A DNA stretch of 64,000 nt from Allolobophora icterica (GCA_963556255.1 OY744608.1:9151603-9215602), one strand, 5' to 3'. Counted from the stretch's first letter, positions 11,855-23,639 are shown. Numbers and translations: made by a program. The notes: generated by a model from the sequence alone, not told the origin.

Positions 11855-12353
11855 AGGAGAGAAACAGAGTTCACTATCTATATAAATAAAGAGAAGACTG
11901 TCTGTCTGTCACAGCGATGTTTGACCGCGATGCATTTCTACAGCTTTCGGCCTTTTCACTTCAAACCTTCACTACTGTCTCGGGGTAGGGCATTACACAC
12001 CCAGTGGTCGGCTTCGCGTCCCCCGTTTTCACCGCTTCCATGGTGTCCCGGGCCAAAACCTCTCCCAAACCCCCACTTTTTACCCGGTCCAAACAAATTC
12101 GAGTCGACCTATTTTCATTCGCCAGATGGCGCCGCCCCAGAAGATTCTGTGTGTTTGACCGCCAATTCTCTGTCACCGGCACGCATTTCTAAAGATTCAC
12201 CAGATGGCGCAGCCGTTGGGATTTCACTTCACATTAACTTTTGTTGCTTATTCGCTACAGGGATTGAAACTTATACCTAAATTTGTTGGTTATTCGCTAC
12301 AGGGATTGAAACTTATAACCTCGGGCAACGCCGGGTAAACCAGCTAGTCAAGA
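11855..12353 (-). mobile_element. Interspersed repeat with TTTACCCGGCGTTGCCC end
   Basis: Read on the minus strand, it starts CTAGCTGGTTTACCCGGCG at 12353 and ends with (GACA)n and CTTTATTTATATAGAT near 11875. A second copy lies at 52665-53518 on the plus strand with the same start, the same internal 'GTAGCGAATAA' words, a shared GTGAAAA-GGGG block and the same GACA plus CTTTATTTACATAGAT end. There is no coding capacity. I cannot assign a class; the lack of inverted ends argues against a cut-and-paste element. Confidence 0.65.
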
Positions 12354-12526
12354 ATAAATTCCCAAGTCTCGGACCGATTATCAGAAGGTAACATGTGGAA
12401 ATGTATCAGCCACCAGAATGCACTGTTCTATCTCATTTCAGTTAAATTGTGACTTTCTGTTACTTGTTTAAATTAAGTACAAAACGCTTATATTTATTAT
12501 GTTTTATTTTATGTGTTGACATTCAG

Positions 12527-12584
12527 TTTCAACCAAATCTTATGCTAAAATCTTCCGGCAATATCTCCTCGAGACCTATTTCAG
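12527..12584 (+). CDS. Linker exon of unit 1 (A to B)
   Basis: This 58-base exon lies between ATTCAG (12521-12526) and GTAAAT (12585). It enters in phase 0 and leaves in phase 1, which is exactly what is needed to join exon A (ends phase 0) to exon B (starts phase 1). It encodes FQPNLMLKSSGNISSRPIS and the first base of a glycine codon. The same exon with the same borders and length is found at 63336-63393, with four amino-acid differences. That conservation, and the phase fit, are the reasons to call it despite its size. It is a short polar spacer between two propellers. An (ATC)n tract starts about 20 bases inside the following intron. Confidence 0.8.
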
Positions 12585-12604
12585 GTAAATTTAAATGGAT
12601 CACA

Positions 12605-12750
<146 letters not shown>

Positions 12751-13193
12751 TATTAGTTTACGTCAACATATCCGGTTGACAAAAAACGCAATAGGTCACA
12801 AAAGCACGATATCTGGAAATGGTAAACATAATTTTTTAAATGTGAAGAAAATATAGCCAAATATTGACGACGATCATTACTGTCGTTGATGGCATTCTTT
12901 GTTGCAACTTCCTAGGAAGGTGTTCCGTAGGATCATTGCTCATCCAACGTGATACTTGCTTGTGAATAGGCCCAAATAAGTGTTTTTTTCTGCGACGTAG
13001 TTTCATTTAGACTCAAGTTTGATGCAATCGAAAAAGCATATGATAATAGCAGTTCATAATTATTATTAGTTATAATTGTGACAATCAATGGAAAAAACTT
13101 ACTGTCCTTATGATAATATTCACTGCTAAAATTATTTGTTACCTGTTGGTAAATATGAAATGTCGTAATAGTTGAAAGTGTTGTTGTTAATAG

Positions 13194-14093
13194 GCACAGA
13201 CGAGTTTCATTTGTTATGCAGCGTCGAAACCGAAGGAATCAGAGGAGTGGCCACGTTGACGGATAGTATTTGTGTATTGACTAAGTGTCGTATTACGGTA
13301 TTTAACTGTAGGAATCCATTCACAAAGGAATATGAAGAGAGTATTGGCACTGATTTGTGTGATATTGCAGCGAACGTTTCTGATCAATGTCTGTATGTAA
13401 CAGATAAATACGAACGATGCGTTTGGTCATTGGGCATTGACCTCAGACGAAACAAGTGGTTGGAAGGTGTTGGATCACCTTATACGTTGTCTGTTGCGAA
13501 AGATGGATCTGTACTCATTCTTAGTAATGAGGACCAGAGTCTGGATATCTATAATAAAGATGGTCAGCTGCAGTCAAAAATCAGACTTTCGTGTAACAGG
13601 ACGATGTATTTAAGACACACAGTAAAATTATCTTACTCCAGAGGAAACGAGACATATTTAGTCTGTCATGGCCATAGCATAAACCAGGATGCAGTTTCTG
13701 ATTATGACTACAACAGTGAGTTTCTTTCTCATGAGGTCTTCGTGGTTTCTGCAACTGGTGATATCATACAATCATTTGGCGGAAAATTTGGTTCCAGTTC
13801 AGATCAGCTGCATTTTCCCAGTCACATGGTCCTTTACAGAGACAATACAGTAATATTGGCAGACTGTAAGAACAACAGAGTTCTGAGACTAGACCATCAG
13901 CTTAAACTTCAGAATATTCCGTTAAGTAAGGATGTTCAACTCATAGAAGAACCACACAGACTGTGCTACAATGAAAACACTGGCCAACTAATAGTTGCCA
14001 GTTCAAATTCGGTAGAAATATTTGTATATGACGACGTTATACAATGTCAAGGTCAAGATGAACTTTCCTCCTCTGACTCGGCTGCAAACACAG
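13194..14093 (+). CDS. Propeller exon B of unit 1 (NHL-like)
   Basis: The exon is bounded by TTAATAG (13187-13193) and GTAAGA (14094). It is 900 bases long, enters and leaves in phase 1, and has no stop. It encodes about 299 residues. The first residues TDEFHLLCSVETEG match the start of the exon at 63920. Internal landmarks shared with exon B of unit 2 are SDQCLYVTD against SDLCLYVTD, then CVW, then GSPYTLSV, then SLDIY and a late RLCYNENTGQL-like segment. About six blades can be traced, with one NHL-like blade near residues 207-230. A serine-rich tail (DELSSSDSAANT) follows the last blade. The first two residues after the splice complete a glycine codon from the linker exon. No catalytic motif, signal peptide or membrane segment is visible. 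The molecular role is unknown. Confidence 0.85.
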
Positions 14094-14141
14094 GTAAGAA
14101 CTGCGCATAAATATTACTTGATGTCAGGGAACACCTACAGA

Positions 14142-14873
14142 CACTGGCGTAAACTTGTCCAAAATATTGGTGGGATATGGGGTCTGGATCAGAGTGCAAA
14201 AAACAAGTTTTTCCATATCAAAAGTTGTTCTTTGTTGTTTTTTGTTGTTGCTGTTTTGTTGTTGTTTTGGTTGTTTTTTGTTGTTGTTTTCGTTTGTTTT
14301 GATTGGTTTTGTTGTTTTGGTTGTTTTTAAGATTTTCGGATTTCGGATCATAAAAATCAAGAAAATTGGCATGAACAAGAGCTCCAACTCAATTTAATTC
14401 ACTTGCGATTTTCGGAAATTAAAAATTATTAAATCAATGTTATTAAAATAACTTCTACAAAAATAAGAAATTTATTTAAGAAAAACAACCACAAAAAACA
14501 AATTTTGTGGGTTTTTTTACTTTTGTTTTAAACCAAAAATCCCCAAAAAATTTTTCACCTCTGGTCTGAAGTCAGCAGAGTCTTCCGGTGTTACGTTAAT
14601 TCGTATGAAAGAGGAAGTTTTGTTTACATGTAAATTTGTTTCAAATTGAAGATGGTGAAGATAAAAATAAATCTTTGTTTTCATTATGAATTTCTTATAG
14701 TATTTCAGTTTTGTGTCTCTGTTCTTCTGTTTCTGAAGAAATTTGTCTATATTGAAACATAATATTTTAATATTTGAAGAAATTCTCCTCTCGATTTTTG
14801 GGGGCATTGCCCCGGCTGCTCAATTATTGGAGGGACACGTGCCCCGGCTGACCCCCCAGAGTCTACGCCTATG
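14142..14873. mobile_element. hAT-like MITE, perfect 8-bp TSD
   Basis: It begins CACTGGCGTAAACTT and ends GAGTCTACGCCTATG, which are imperfect inverted repeats. CCTACAGA flanks both sides (14134-14141 and 14874-14881). The interior carries TTGTTG-rich runs and no transposase. A shorter copy of the same family in opposite orientation lies at 30605-30939. Confidence 0.85.
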
Positions 14874-14881
14874 CCTACAGA

Positions 14882-16243
14882 TTAATAATAAAAGCCATAA
14901 TATCACATAATTAGTAGCAGATGATCTAACTTGAATAAATAATAATAGCATACGAAAAAAATAGGGTCGCAGTAAGCCTATAGATATCAACAGTATAGAT
15001 ATCAGTGCTTAGGCGTGTGAATGTCGACCTTTACATTTATGACAGCTTTTCATCGGTTTTGGCAGAAAGCGACTTCGCGGGTTTACATATTGGAATGCTG
15101 GGTTAGAATAATTGTCTAGTCTTTTGGCCGTCGGTTTTCTTGACCTTATGAGTTCAGTTTTGCAACTTTGATCGGATTTTTTCGATGTTTTGCCGGCTAT
15201 GACCATTACTGTGGAGAGCTAGACCATCCCCTTTCAGCATTTCCATGGTCGGTAGAATGATGAGCTCCATATATGGGTTCTATATGGGTTCTAGGTAGAC
15301 ATGCTGGCACGGAATTACTTCTACGCGTACACAGTGTTGGAGCTGCGTGCGAGCGATAGGCCTGCTCTGGTCGTCCAGCGTAATGCACGAAAGCCGAAGA
15401 CTGTGACCATTGTCTTCTGAATTATGACAGGCCAATGCTGTGGCGGTTGAAAACTTAAAGGGCCACGATCAATGGCCACGATCTGGTTCCTCCTCTATTC
15501 ATTTGACCCAGCCCACTACTTCAGTGGTCATCTCACAAATCTCCTCGTAGTAAATCTACCAGTCGCGACAGATGTGGACGGAGGATGCCCATGTAGAATG
15601 TTGGATCGTTGGACAACAAGTTCATGGACGTTGCAGATGCAAGGCCACGATCTGGTCGTTCTCAGTGTCATCAAGCCGGCATTCATTTTCATCGAATGTT
15701 CGTTATACAGAGCAGCCCGGCCGAGTTATTCATTCCTGCCTCGCGTGACCGACCGTCGCCAGTAAGTTCCGAACAGAACCACAGAGTTATAGTAGTCTAT
15801 TACAAGGACATCCAGGGTTAGGGTCACTCATCCATCTGAACGCAGACTAGGACCTTCGCTGCACTTTGATTTTTGTCCGCGAAAATTATCCATTGATGAT
15901 TATCCATTGATAATTTTATCCATTGATAAGATTATCCATTGAAGCTAATCATCTATAGCCATGATTTCTCGCCTCTCATTTCTACGACGAATTCGCTTCT
16001 GTGTTTGAGTTGTTCGCAACCTATAACCTGCGAACTTTTCATCACTGGCGCCTTGCATACCCGTCCTGTGGACCTCCAGTCAACAGTTTGGCATGGCTCA
16101 TCCTTTCTCCGAGCCGGTGAACGAGCTGCTAGACGTGGTCATTAAAGGAACTGATTGCTTCGTTCTGGAAATCGGGATGGAGTTTCCCTCTCGAAGTACG
16201 GTCTCTCCTGTACCGCTGCTGTCTTCACGTGCAAGCGGTATAT
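14882..16243. other. Intergenic or intronic, unassigned
   Basis: Nothing strong. A minus-strand frame at 15009-15206 ends with CHKCKGRHSH, which recalls part of a gag zinc knuckle but lacks the last cysteine. Near 15885-15945 a word like TTATCCATTGATAA is repeated four times. I would not call a gene here. Confidence 0.4.
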
Positions 16244-16251
16244 GTTGTCAG

Positions 16252-16492
16252 CATGGGCGGCTCTCCCGAGGGTCGAGGGGGACAAGATCCCCCACCTTTT
16301 AGAGTGGGGAACACACCATGCATCGGACCCTCCCCCCCGACATTTTGAAGAAACACTAAAAAAAGGTAAACAAAAACAATTTTCACCTTTTTTTACCAGA
16401 TTTTTCACCTCTTTTTTACCAGATATTTTCACCTCCTTTTGACCAGAAAGTGTCCCGTGTCCCCCACCTGTCAAACAAGATCGCCGCCACTG
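16252..16492. mobile_element. hAT-like MITE, perfect 8-bp TSD
   Basis: Left end CATGGGCGGCTCTC and right end AAGATCGCCGCCACTG are imperfect inverted repeats. GTTGTCAG flanks both ends (16244-16251 and 16493-16500). The interior has repeated TTTTTCACCT and TTTTACCAGA words. No coding capacity. Confidence 0.85.
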
Positions 16493-16500
16493 GTTGTCAG

Positions 16501-19500
16501 GTCAATGTGCGAGGAACTGCATTGTCTACCCATGCGAAAACGCGTTGAGTTTAAGATCGTAATGGCTTTGTGAAATAGTTTGCAGGCTGTGCTCCGTCTT
16601 TATCTTATGGAAATAATCGTCTGGATCTCTTCGATCTTGGCCGCAGATTTCTTCGCTCTGCTGTCCAAGGTGACTTAGGTTGCCTAACCAACACGATCTT
16701 CCGCGGCCCAGCATAAAAGCTTTCCTGTTCTCGGCAGCTTTTCCGGAATAAGAAACCTTGCAACCTGCGACTTGAACTGCGTGTCCTTTCTTTGCCTGTT
16801 TTCATTGAGCGCTTGAAAACCATTCTGTTAGATCGGGTTCTCAGGTCGAGAATGGCGTTGAACCTCTTACTTTCTTGGTCAGCCAGTAGCTGAACGCTTC
16901 AAATGTGAAATTTTATTCAAGTCTGACATTCGACTCCACTGAGTGTCTTAATGTCCACGTAGCCTAAATTCCATTTATAAGTTGTCATGACGTTCGTGGA
17001 ATTAGACATTATTTCTATGGATACACGAGTGTTGCTGTCTGGCCGTCTTCATTGTTGCGACTCCCATTGGTGTAATTATTGTCCATGAAACACATGCGTC
17101 TGGTCAACCGCTGGATCTTCAGCATATACTTCCCAAGACCTGTCAGCGCTCCACTATGTCCTCTGGTTGTATTTTCTTGCCATACCTTGAATGAACACTA
17201 CACTTCGCAGTAGGGCTTTTCTGCTCTGGAATGCATTTCCACAATCTTTTCGATTTGCTGAGTCCTTTCTTTCTGATTCTGGTATCTTTCTGTTCTCGCC
17301 CACCTGTGTGTCTCAGTAGGCTCACGCATTGAACTGAAAGCATTGTGAGTTTGTTTTGGAATGCCATATAATGGTGCCATAGGAGTTATAAGATTAATTT
17401 AGATGGTATACTGTAACGCTACGAGAAGTGAAGAATTTTGCCGCATGACTCTGGACTGGCGAATTGGTTAAAACCAAGATCGCCAGAATGAGTTCGAATA
17501 GCCTATGCATTTTATCTATACTATTAAGTTCAATAATCTACAGTTGATGGGTGTAAATTCTTTATAGTATAGTGACTATAGTCTTTACATCTTTTTTCTG
17601 ATGTCTATCTATGTATGGATATGATACTATGACTATAGCGCCTTTTCAGTTCCTCACAAAAACTCTGCCTACGCTGTCATCACTTCACTTAGGCCCTATG
17701 TTATTAGAAGATATAACTTGATGGCTGTTGCGAATTATGTGTTGTGGCTTGAGGCAATTTAGTGTCAGTGCTCACCAACCTCCAGCAAATTATAAGTTGC
17801 TCGAATTCGGTAAGCCCTGACCGTCTGCAACCTCATTCTTCTTGCTGATGGGCGACTGAACCGAGAATAGACCGCAGGCTATCCATGCAATAGAACGGAT
17901 GGCAATTTGCCATGGCAAAAAGTATTTTTGCCGGGGCGGAGGAAAAAACCGGTAATAACCGGCCAAAACCATGGCAAAAACTTATAGACTGCAGGTATTG
18001 GGCCATGACAAATTCTTTAAAAATAACAAAATATAAGCAATACTATAATGCATTTTAATCTGTGTCAGCACTGATTTCTAAAAATGCTAATAATGTTATG
18101 ACAGTTATCAATTTCTCAAAGAGTCAAACAGTGTCACTACATCAGTATCAGTATCAGCATAGGTTGACATGTTGATAATGGTGTAACTGCGCAGTTCATC
18201 ACTGAGTAAATTCAGTGTTCACTTTCACTGTCCAATGCACGAGGACCACGAAGTATCCGAAAACAAGTAATGAGATGGCTAAAGAGCCTCTTTCAACCTG
18301 GCTTCAATGGCACCTGCTGACCTGCACTATGCTTAGATTCTCCTACTCAATCAGCATTAGCCACTCATGACAAGCATCCGCCAGACTTACTTACTCTGGA
18401 GTTTCTCAAGAGCCGAAGCTATTGGTTTCAGCTGTAGCGAACGTATACTTGTCAATGCATGTAATGTACACAAGGCTCGATCACTGTTCAATATTAGAAC
18501 AAGTAATAATAGTAAAAAGAATATTTATTTACATCTTGATGTGGTAAAAAGTATTTTTGCCCGCAAAAACTATTTTTAAGCCTGTTTTTCCTAGTTGAAA
18601 CCAGCTTTTTCTACCGGTTGGCAAAAACTTTCCAATCCTGTGTAGCAGTAACAACACCTAAAACAGTAGCAAAGCGTTTTACGTAAGATAATTATTGGCT
18701 TACCAAATTCGTTGAGTCGGTAAAATGAGTGACTTAATACAAGTAATCGTAATTGTAAAATTATCTGTAGCGCTGCGCTGTGGGAATTGTAGAAAAAAGA
18801 CTGGGGGGGTCGAACATTTTATCCGTATTTTGAAAACTGATGTCAACGAAATTTGAAAGTAGATAATTTCAACGCTAGCAGTTTTGCAAGTCAGACTCGA
18901 ATCAAAATCAATTCCTTTGTTGAGAATATTCAAAAATCATGTATATATGAAGCACCATGAAAATTTCTTCTCTTTTTCAGAGACTCAGAATAAACTAATG
19001 TTAAATCACACTAGCACAACTTATCTTATTTTATCTGAACATTTATAAAACGCTTCCCTCAACAGGGCTATACAGTAGCGCTGTCAACGTGACCGGCCCG
19101 TAGCGCTGATGTGTACATACGACAAGCGCAAGCACATGTGGGGGGTTGGAAACGACCACCCTGGGGTGTGCAATGAAGACTTTACTGGGGGTCTTAAGAA
19201 AGATTAGGGGGTTGAAGCCCCAAACCCCCGACAATTCGCCTTGGCGCCGCGTCAAGTTAAGCAATGTTATTTAACATAATTTAAAAGATCCAATAGCTAA
19301 TCTAATTTTAAATGCAACTAAATCACCGCAAGAGCTTTGACATACGGCTGAACCAGCGCAGATTTTAAAACAACTTAGGCCCTATATAACGTTTCTGGTA
19401 GTTTGTTACTAAACAGGCGCTATATAAATCGACATATACAGTGAGATTAAATATAAGTATACCGTATGTGTAACTTAACCTACTTGATTTGCGAGACTTA

Positions 19501-19663
19501 ATAAAATATTCGATTAAAAACCACAACTTAAAGCAGAAGAAATGTGACCATTTCATGTCAATTCAAAATAAAGTTTCAAGAAATTGTCAGAAGTTCAGAA
19601 CGCTGTTACGCGAGTCAATAACAAAGAACTTGATTTTGAAGTACTTTCAGAAATGACGATTGT
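16501..19663. other. No gene recognised
   Basis: Unassigned sequence. The part from about 17890 to 18640 has GGCAAAAAGTATTTTTGCC near its left side and GGTAAAAAGTATTTTTGCCC near its right side, with CCGGTTGGCAAAAACTTT near 18617. This is suggestive of a degenerate DNA transposon, but no target duplication could be found. A G-rich stretch at 19130-19250 has only stray open frames. Confidence 0.4.
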
Positions 19664-19672
19664 CACCTTCTG

Positions 19673-20023
19673 CAGTGTTTAATCTAGACACCTTTTGGGG
19701 GGAAATCCCCCCAGGATTTATGTTCCCCCCCCCCCCAGAGACCAGAGAAATATACAATAATAGCTTTGAGTTGCTGATGTTGAAATTGAAATTATAAGAT
19801 GAAATTCCCAAAAAATTTCTTTTGAGACGAATTCCTGAAAAAACGTCATCAAATTTTTCTCAGACGAATTCCTTAAAAATAGAGCAGTTTTGTTAATATG
19901 ACAGCTTAAAATGCTACCATTACAATGTCGAAATTGAAAAATTAAATTTCGGAATTCTGGACGCTCGTTGGTGCCCCCACGAACCTTGCCCCCCCCCCAA
20001 GAGGGGGACTAGATTAAACACTG
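19673..20023. mobile_element. Short DNA transposon, 15-bp perfect TIR
   Basis: The ends CAGTGTTTAATCTAG and CTAGATTAAACACTG are perfect inverse complements. CACCTTCTG (9 bases) flanks both ends at 19664-19672 and 20024-20032. The CAGTG start fits hAT, but the flanking repeat is one base longer than the usual 8. The interior has long C and G runs and no coding frame. It lies about 110 bases upstream of exon A of unit 2. Confidence 0.8.
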
Positions 20024-20134
20024 CACCTTCTGGGAGTTTTTTCTACATTTGATTGCGAATTGTCTGTAGAGAATTAGCTCTCATTTTGCGGTAGAGTCTC
20101 TTTACTTTTGTTTTCTTTGCGATGACTGTTGCAG

Positions 20135-20943
20135 ATGCATCCGAGCCAGAGATGCCACATGTTCGGTTGATTGGCCAAGTCAATATTCAAATGCAGAAAG
20201 GCAAAGCGTGCAAAGCAGCTGCTGTCTTGCAAGATCTTTTGTATCTTATCTATGAAGGAGTGGGCACTGTTTATTTACATTCGAGTTATTCTCCGTATAA
20301 TCAAGTTGTTGTTGAAGAGATGGAAGATCCGTGCTGTATTGTTGCGTCCGTTGAACATCGTTGTGTTTATATAGCAGAATACGGCAAAATATGGCGTCTA
20401 CGCAGAAATAGCCAGGAATGTGAAACGTTTCTAGATGATATATGGCCCGTGTCTATCTCAGTTACCGAAGAAGGTCATCTTCTGGTGGCAACAAATGTTC
20501 GTTCTAACGACTTTTCTTTTGTGAGAACTTATGATGCAGATGGCAGGTGCATTCAATCCATTGGTATACTGCAGAAAATTAGTTATGCAGTGAAGTCAGG
20601 AGCTATAAAAGTCTTTGTCAACTGTTGCTGTCCGAAAGAAAAGTGTAACTCAATGAAGGAAGTGTCACTTAGTGGCGTCATTTTACACACGTATGGACCA
20701 TATTTCGATGATTACTTTGAATGTGGTGGAATGGCTGTGGGAGAAGATGATCAGATATTTGTGATAGACAGAACAAACGGTGGCAGAATTCTGGTATTTA
20801 GTTCTCGTGCACGACTAATCGGCGTATTGCTGAGCAAAGATGATCATCAGATAACACAGATAACTGGACTCTGTTATATTAAAGACAAGAAGCAACTCGT
20901 AGTCATTGGGTCCGACCATATAGACATCTTTCAACTTAGCAAG
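20135..20943 (+). CDS. Propeller exon A of unit 2 (NHL-like)
   Basis: The exon lies between GTTGCAG (20128-20134) and GTACTA (20944). It enters in phase 1, leaves in phase 0, is open throughout and encodes 269 codons. It is a more distant relative of exons A of units 1 and 3. Shared landmarks are the SVTEEGHLL-like blade 3, YDADGRC against YRSDGRC, YAVKS, a GGMAVGEDDQIFVIDRTNGGRIL-type NHL blade in the C-terminal half, and the ending IFQLSK against IFSLSQ. It is 20 residues shorter than exon A of unit 1, mainly between blades 3 and 5. Its phase fits exon B of unit 1 upstream (G plus AT makes an aspartate codon), so the two could be in one transcript. Function unknown. Confidence 0.8.
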
Positions 20944-21059
20944 GTACTATGATAAACTATTTCCTCTGAAATTTATTTTATTACGATTCTTAACAATACC
21001 TTATATTAAATTTATTATTTTTTGTGCTCCATTCAATGCCATGCAATTTACTTGCATCT

Positions 21060-21330
21060 TTATAGTCACTGTTGGGGTTAACCCTGGCAAATTTTGCAAG
21101 AATTACACGTCCATTTATCAGATGGTGTAATAACGGAGCATCATTTTAGCAAGGAGAAAGCGACAAGAACAGTCTGCTAGATCCTCGCAGGGCACTGCAT
21201 TGAATAATGCTTCCTTTTTACCATCAACATTTTCAGTCAGATTAAGAAAATTCAAGTCTCATCTCTTCCAGTTGGAGATATATTGCAATTCAAATTGTCA
21301 GCGCTGAAGTGTGTGTCATTATGCTGTATG
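21060..21330 (+). mobile_element. Possible LINE 3' fragment
   Basis: A phrase like LPSTFSVRLRKFKSHLF can be read across 21214-21270 with interruptions, resembling the extreme C-terminus of L2-like LINE proteins (LPSSIR..SLASFKSRLK). No tail repeat was found. Weak call. Confidence 0.3.
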
Positions 21331-21447
21331 AATAACAGTGTCATATAGACAAGGCTGTGATGACTATGAGAATTTATTATTACTAGTTAACAATACATAT
21401 TATTTTAATAATTACAAGTATTATGTGGCCCATAGCTAGCTTAAGTC

Positions 21448-22060
21448 AGTGGTTCTTAACATTTTTCGCCACGGGATCACTTTACTGGAGTCTAGCTTAC
21501 GGCGAACCACCTAGAAAGTCCTACGGTCCAGGGATTTTTTAGCAGATTTGAACCAACAAGGCAAAACTGTTTTCACTATCACATGAACATCCCAAACCAT
21601 TGAATAGATATAGTACATTCTAAAAGCAGACTAGAATGCTAATTAGTTCTACTGAACTCCGCAAACACAGTGCTAGGGCCTATGTTGTTAACGGAATGGA
21701 CGACTCGGTAATACTGTATAGGGGCCTACATAAATTATAGGCGGCATAGGCCTAACTCGCCGCCACGAATCATCTGATTCAATCTAGCGCACCACGGGTA
21801 ATCCGCCAATCGCACTTTCAGAACTTGACAAACTCAACGTTTCTTGTGCTTTTTAGTTCTTTTTGTTTCATATGAATGTGCACACATCAAGGATATCAAG
21901 GATTTTTCGACACATTTTTTATCTCAAATACATGTTTGCTCATTTGCACAGAATCGAGAAACGCGAGTGGATGGGCATGGGCGAAAGGCAGCATTAGACG
22001 TGGAAGATCCAGTTTTATGCAGTAGACAGGGTAAATTCTGTTTTAGATGTTAAGAACCTC
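21448..22060. mobile_element. Possible hAT element, TSD not preserved
   Basis: CAGTGGTTCTTAACAT near 21451 and ATGTTAAGAACCTCTG near 22048 are inverse complements apart from one base and have the classic hAT CAG.GGTTCT form. The flanking eight bases do not match each other (GCTTAAGT against TTTTAGAA), so the ends may come from an old or rearranged insertion. It contains a candidate exon (21952-22030). Confidence 0.5.
21952..22030 (+). CDS. Candidate linker exon of unit 2
   Basis: A 79-base open segment follows a pyrimidine-rich tract ending TTTGCACAG (21943-21951) and is followed by GTAAAT (22031). It enters in phase 0 and leaves in phase 1, the class needed to join exon A (20943) to exon B (28787) of unit 2. 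It would encode NRETRVDGHGRKAALDVEDP followed by VLCSRQ. It shows no clear similarity to the linker exons of units 1 and 3, and it lies inside a possible hAT element just before its right end. The call rests on splice sites and phase alone; the true linker may be elsewhere in this 7.8-kb gap. Confidence 0.35.
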
Positions 22061-22599
22061 TGTTTTAGAACCAAATACTGAGACTGTCACCATTAGCTTT
22101 GTTTCAGGTATTCATAGCAATTCTAACGTAATTTACAATCGTTGTAACTCGCTAAAATACCGCAGTGCAAGCTTTCGGCGAGTTGTTCAATGTAGTACAT
22201 GACGAAACACTGTTTAACAGGCTTACATTTGACATTACTGACTGCTTTAAAGGGTCTTACGAAAAAAGTGCCATCGGGGAAAATACTGTCTATTTTACAT
22301 GACAAACTACAGAGTCCCTTGTGCTGGTGATTTACATAAAATCGCCTCAAATCCAGATGTTTCTTCTTAGAAACATACAGCAATTAATAATTTTCTTAGG
22401 CCCTAACTTTCTATGTTGGCTTTGAACTAAAACAAAACCAATTTCGGTTCGTGCATAAATGCGTTATATCGAATACCACATTAGCTGTTAATCTATAATA
22501 GAGGCCTACTACACTATGACCTTTTCATCACTTTCTCCGCTTCTCTCTTATCTTCCAAGTTTTCACTGTTATTAGGATTGCCAATCAATTGCCTGATAT

Positions 22600-23520
22600 A
22601 GCTGACCTAGAACTTAAATCTTTTGACCGACCTTCCCCTCCTTCCACTTATTCTTTCCTCGCATCCATTTACTGTCAAGCCTTCGCATAGGCGCCGACTT
22701 TTGCTTCTGTTTCTGGGTGCCAATAGGTGCATGGGTCTTCCTCCTTTCCCCTATCCCTCCTCTTTGGTAGGTGAGTTTTAGCGGATTTTCAGAGAAAGAA
22801 AATTGTTTTCTTGTCAAGGGCTTCAGTGTTATTATTTATTTATTATTTTAAATGATAAATAAATAAATAAATATATAATTTATTTATGTACGGCTGTGAC
22901 TGTGAGATCATGCAATGTTGGGTATTTGTGTTGTAGTTCTACTTCTCACGTTGTGAGATTACTGCTTACGTGTAAAAAATTTCAATTTGGGGCCAGAATT
23001 CTTCTGGGTGCCAGGCACCCACTGAACTTTCTCTCTGGGTGCATTGGCACCCAAGGCTCCCAAGAAGTCGGCGCCTATAAGCCTTCGTCCAAGATATCCT
23101 TGACTCCCAGCTGGTTCTTAACGACCTCTTCCCTTGATGACTTTCTCTCTTGCTACAACTCCACACCGTAAAGTCTCATTGACACTCATGCACTGCTGTG
23201 ACCGCTCATTACCAAACATAGCACGCACGCACGCACGCCAGTAACCCTTAATTCACTTTCCCTTTTTTCCAAGTATTTAAAACCTCGTAGACGCCTCGAA
23301 CACACCTCCAAGCGCACCATTTAATGCAAAGGCCATCACTACCCTCAAATCATTCACCAATAAATGCCAGCAAATCACTGCTGCTGCCAAAAAAATGTTA
23401 TTCCTCACGCCCATCATTTCCAGCTCCTCAAACCCAAGAGATCTCTAGAGAGCTGTCAACTCTCTTCTTCATCGCAAGTCTTCCTCCCACAGCCTAACTC
23501 CCTTCCCTCCCCTCCGGCGC
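22600..23520 (+). mobile_element. LINE fragment split by a MITE
   Basis: The plus strand on either side of the MITE at 22686-23079 reads as one broken LINE C-terminal or mid-region. The left side ends with a segment like FDRPSPPSTYSFLASIYCQA and the right side continues with VQDILDSQLVLNDLF in an adjacent frame. The fragment runs into an (ATT)n tract at 23523. The family is probably that of 26102-26850, but the call is tentative. Confidence 0.4.
22686..23079. mobile_element. hAT-like MITE, perfect 8-bp TSD
   Basis: Ends CATAGGCGCCGACTT and AAGTCGGCGCCTATA are inverted repeats apart from the terminal base. AGCCTTCG flanks both sides (22678-22685 and 23080-23087). GGGTGCCAATAGGTGC near the left and GGGTGCATTGGCACCC near the right form a second inner inverted pair. 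An AT-rich TTATTTAT centre lies at 22830-22885. Confidence 0.85.
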
Positions 23521-23522
23521 TG

Positions 23523-23532
23523 ATTATTATTA

Positions 23533-23628
<96 letters not shown>
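23523..23628. repeat. (ATT)n microsatellite
   Basis: About 105 bases of TTA repeat. It borders a minus-strand LINE 3' fragment (23640-23929), so it probably grew from that element's (AAT)n tail. Confidence 0.95.
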
Positions 23629-23629
<1 letters not shown>

Positions 23630-23639
23630 GTTTATTATC

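Noticed and set aside
13172..13193. Start of exon B of unit 1 upstream of the AG
   Set aside because: No ATG in frame and the TTAATAG acceptor is shared with the copy at 63913; the earlier bases are intron.
15009..15206. Gag zinc knuckle
   Set aside because: Only CHKC and a following H are present; the last cysteine is missing and no other retroelement part is nearby.
17890..18640. DNA transposon with GCAAAAAGTATTTTTGCC words
   Set aside because: Ends and target duplication could not be placed; mentioned only as unassigned sequence.
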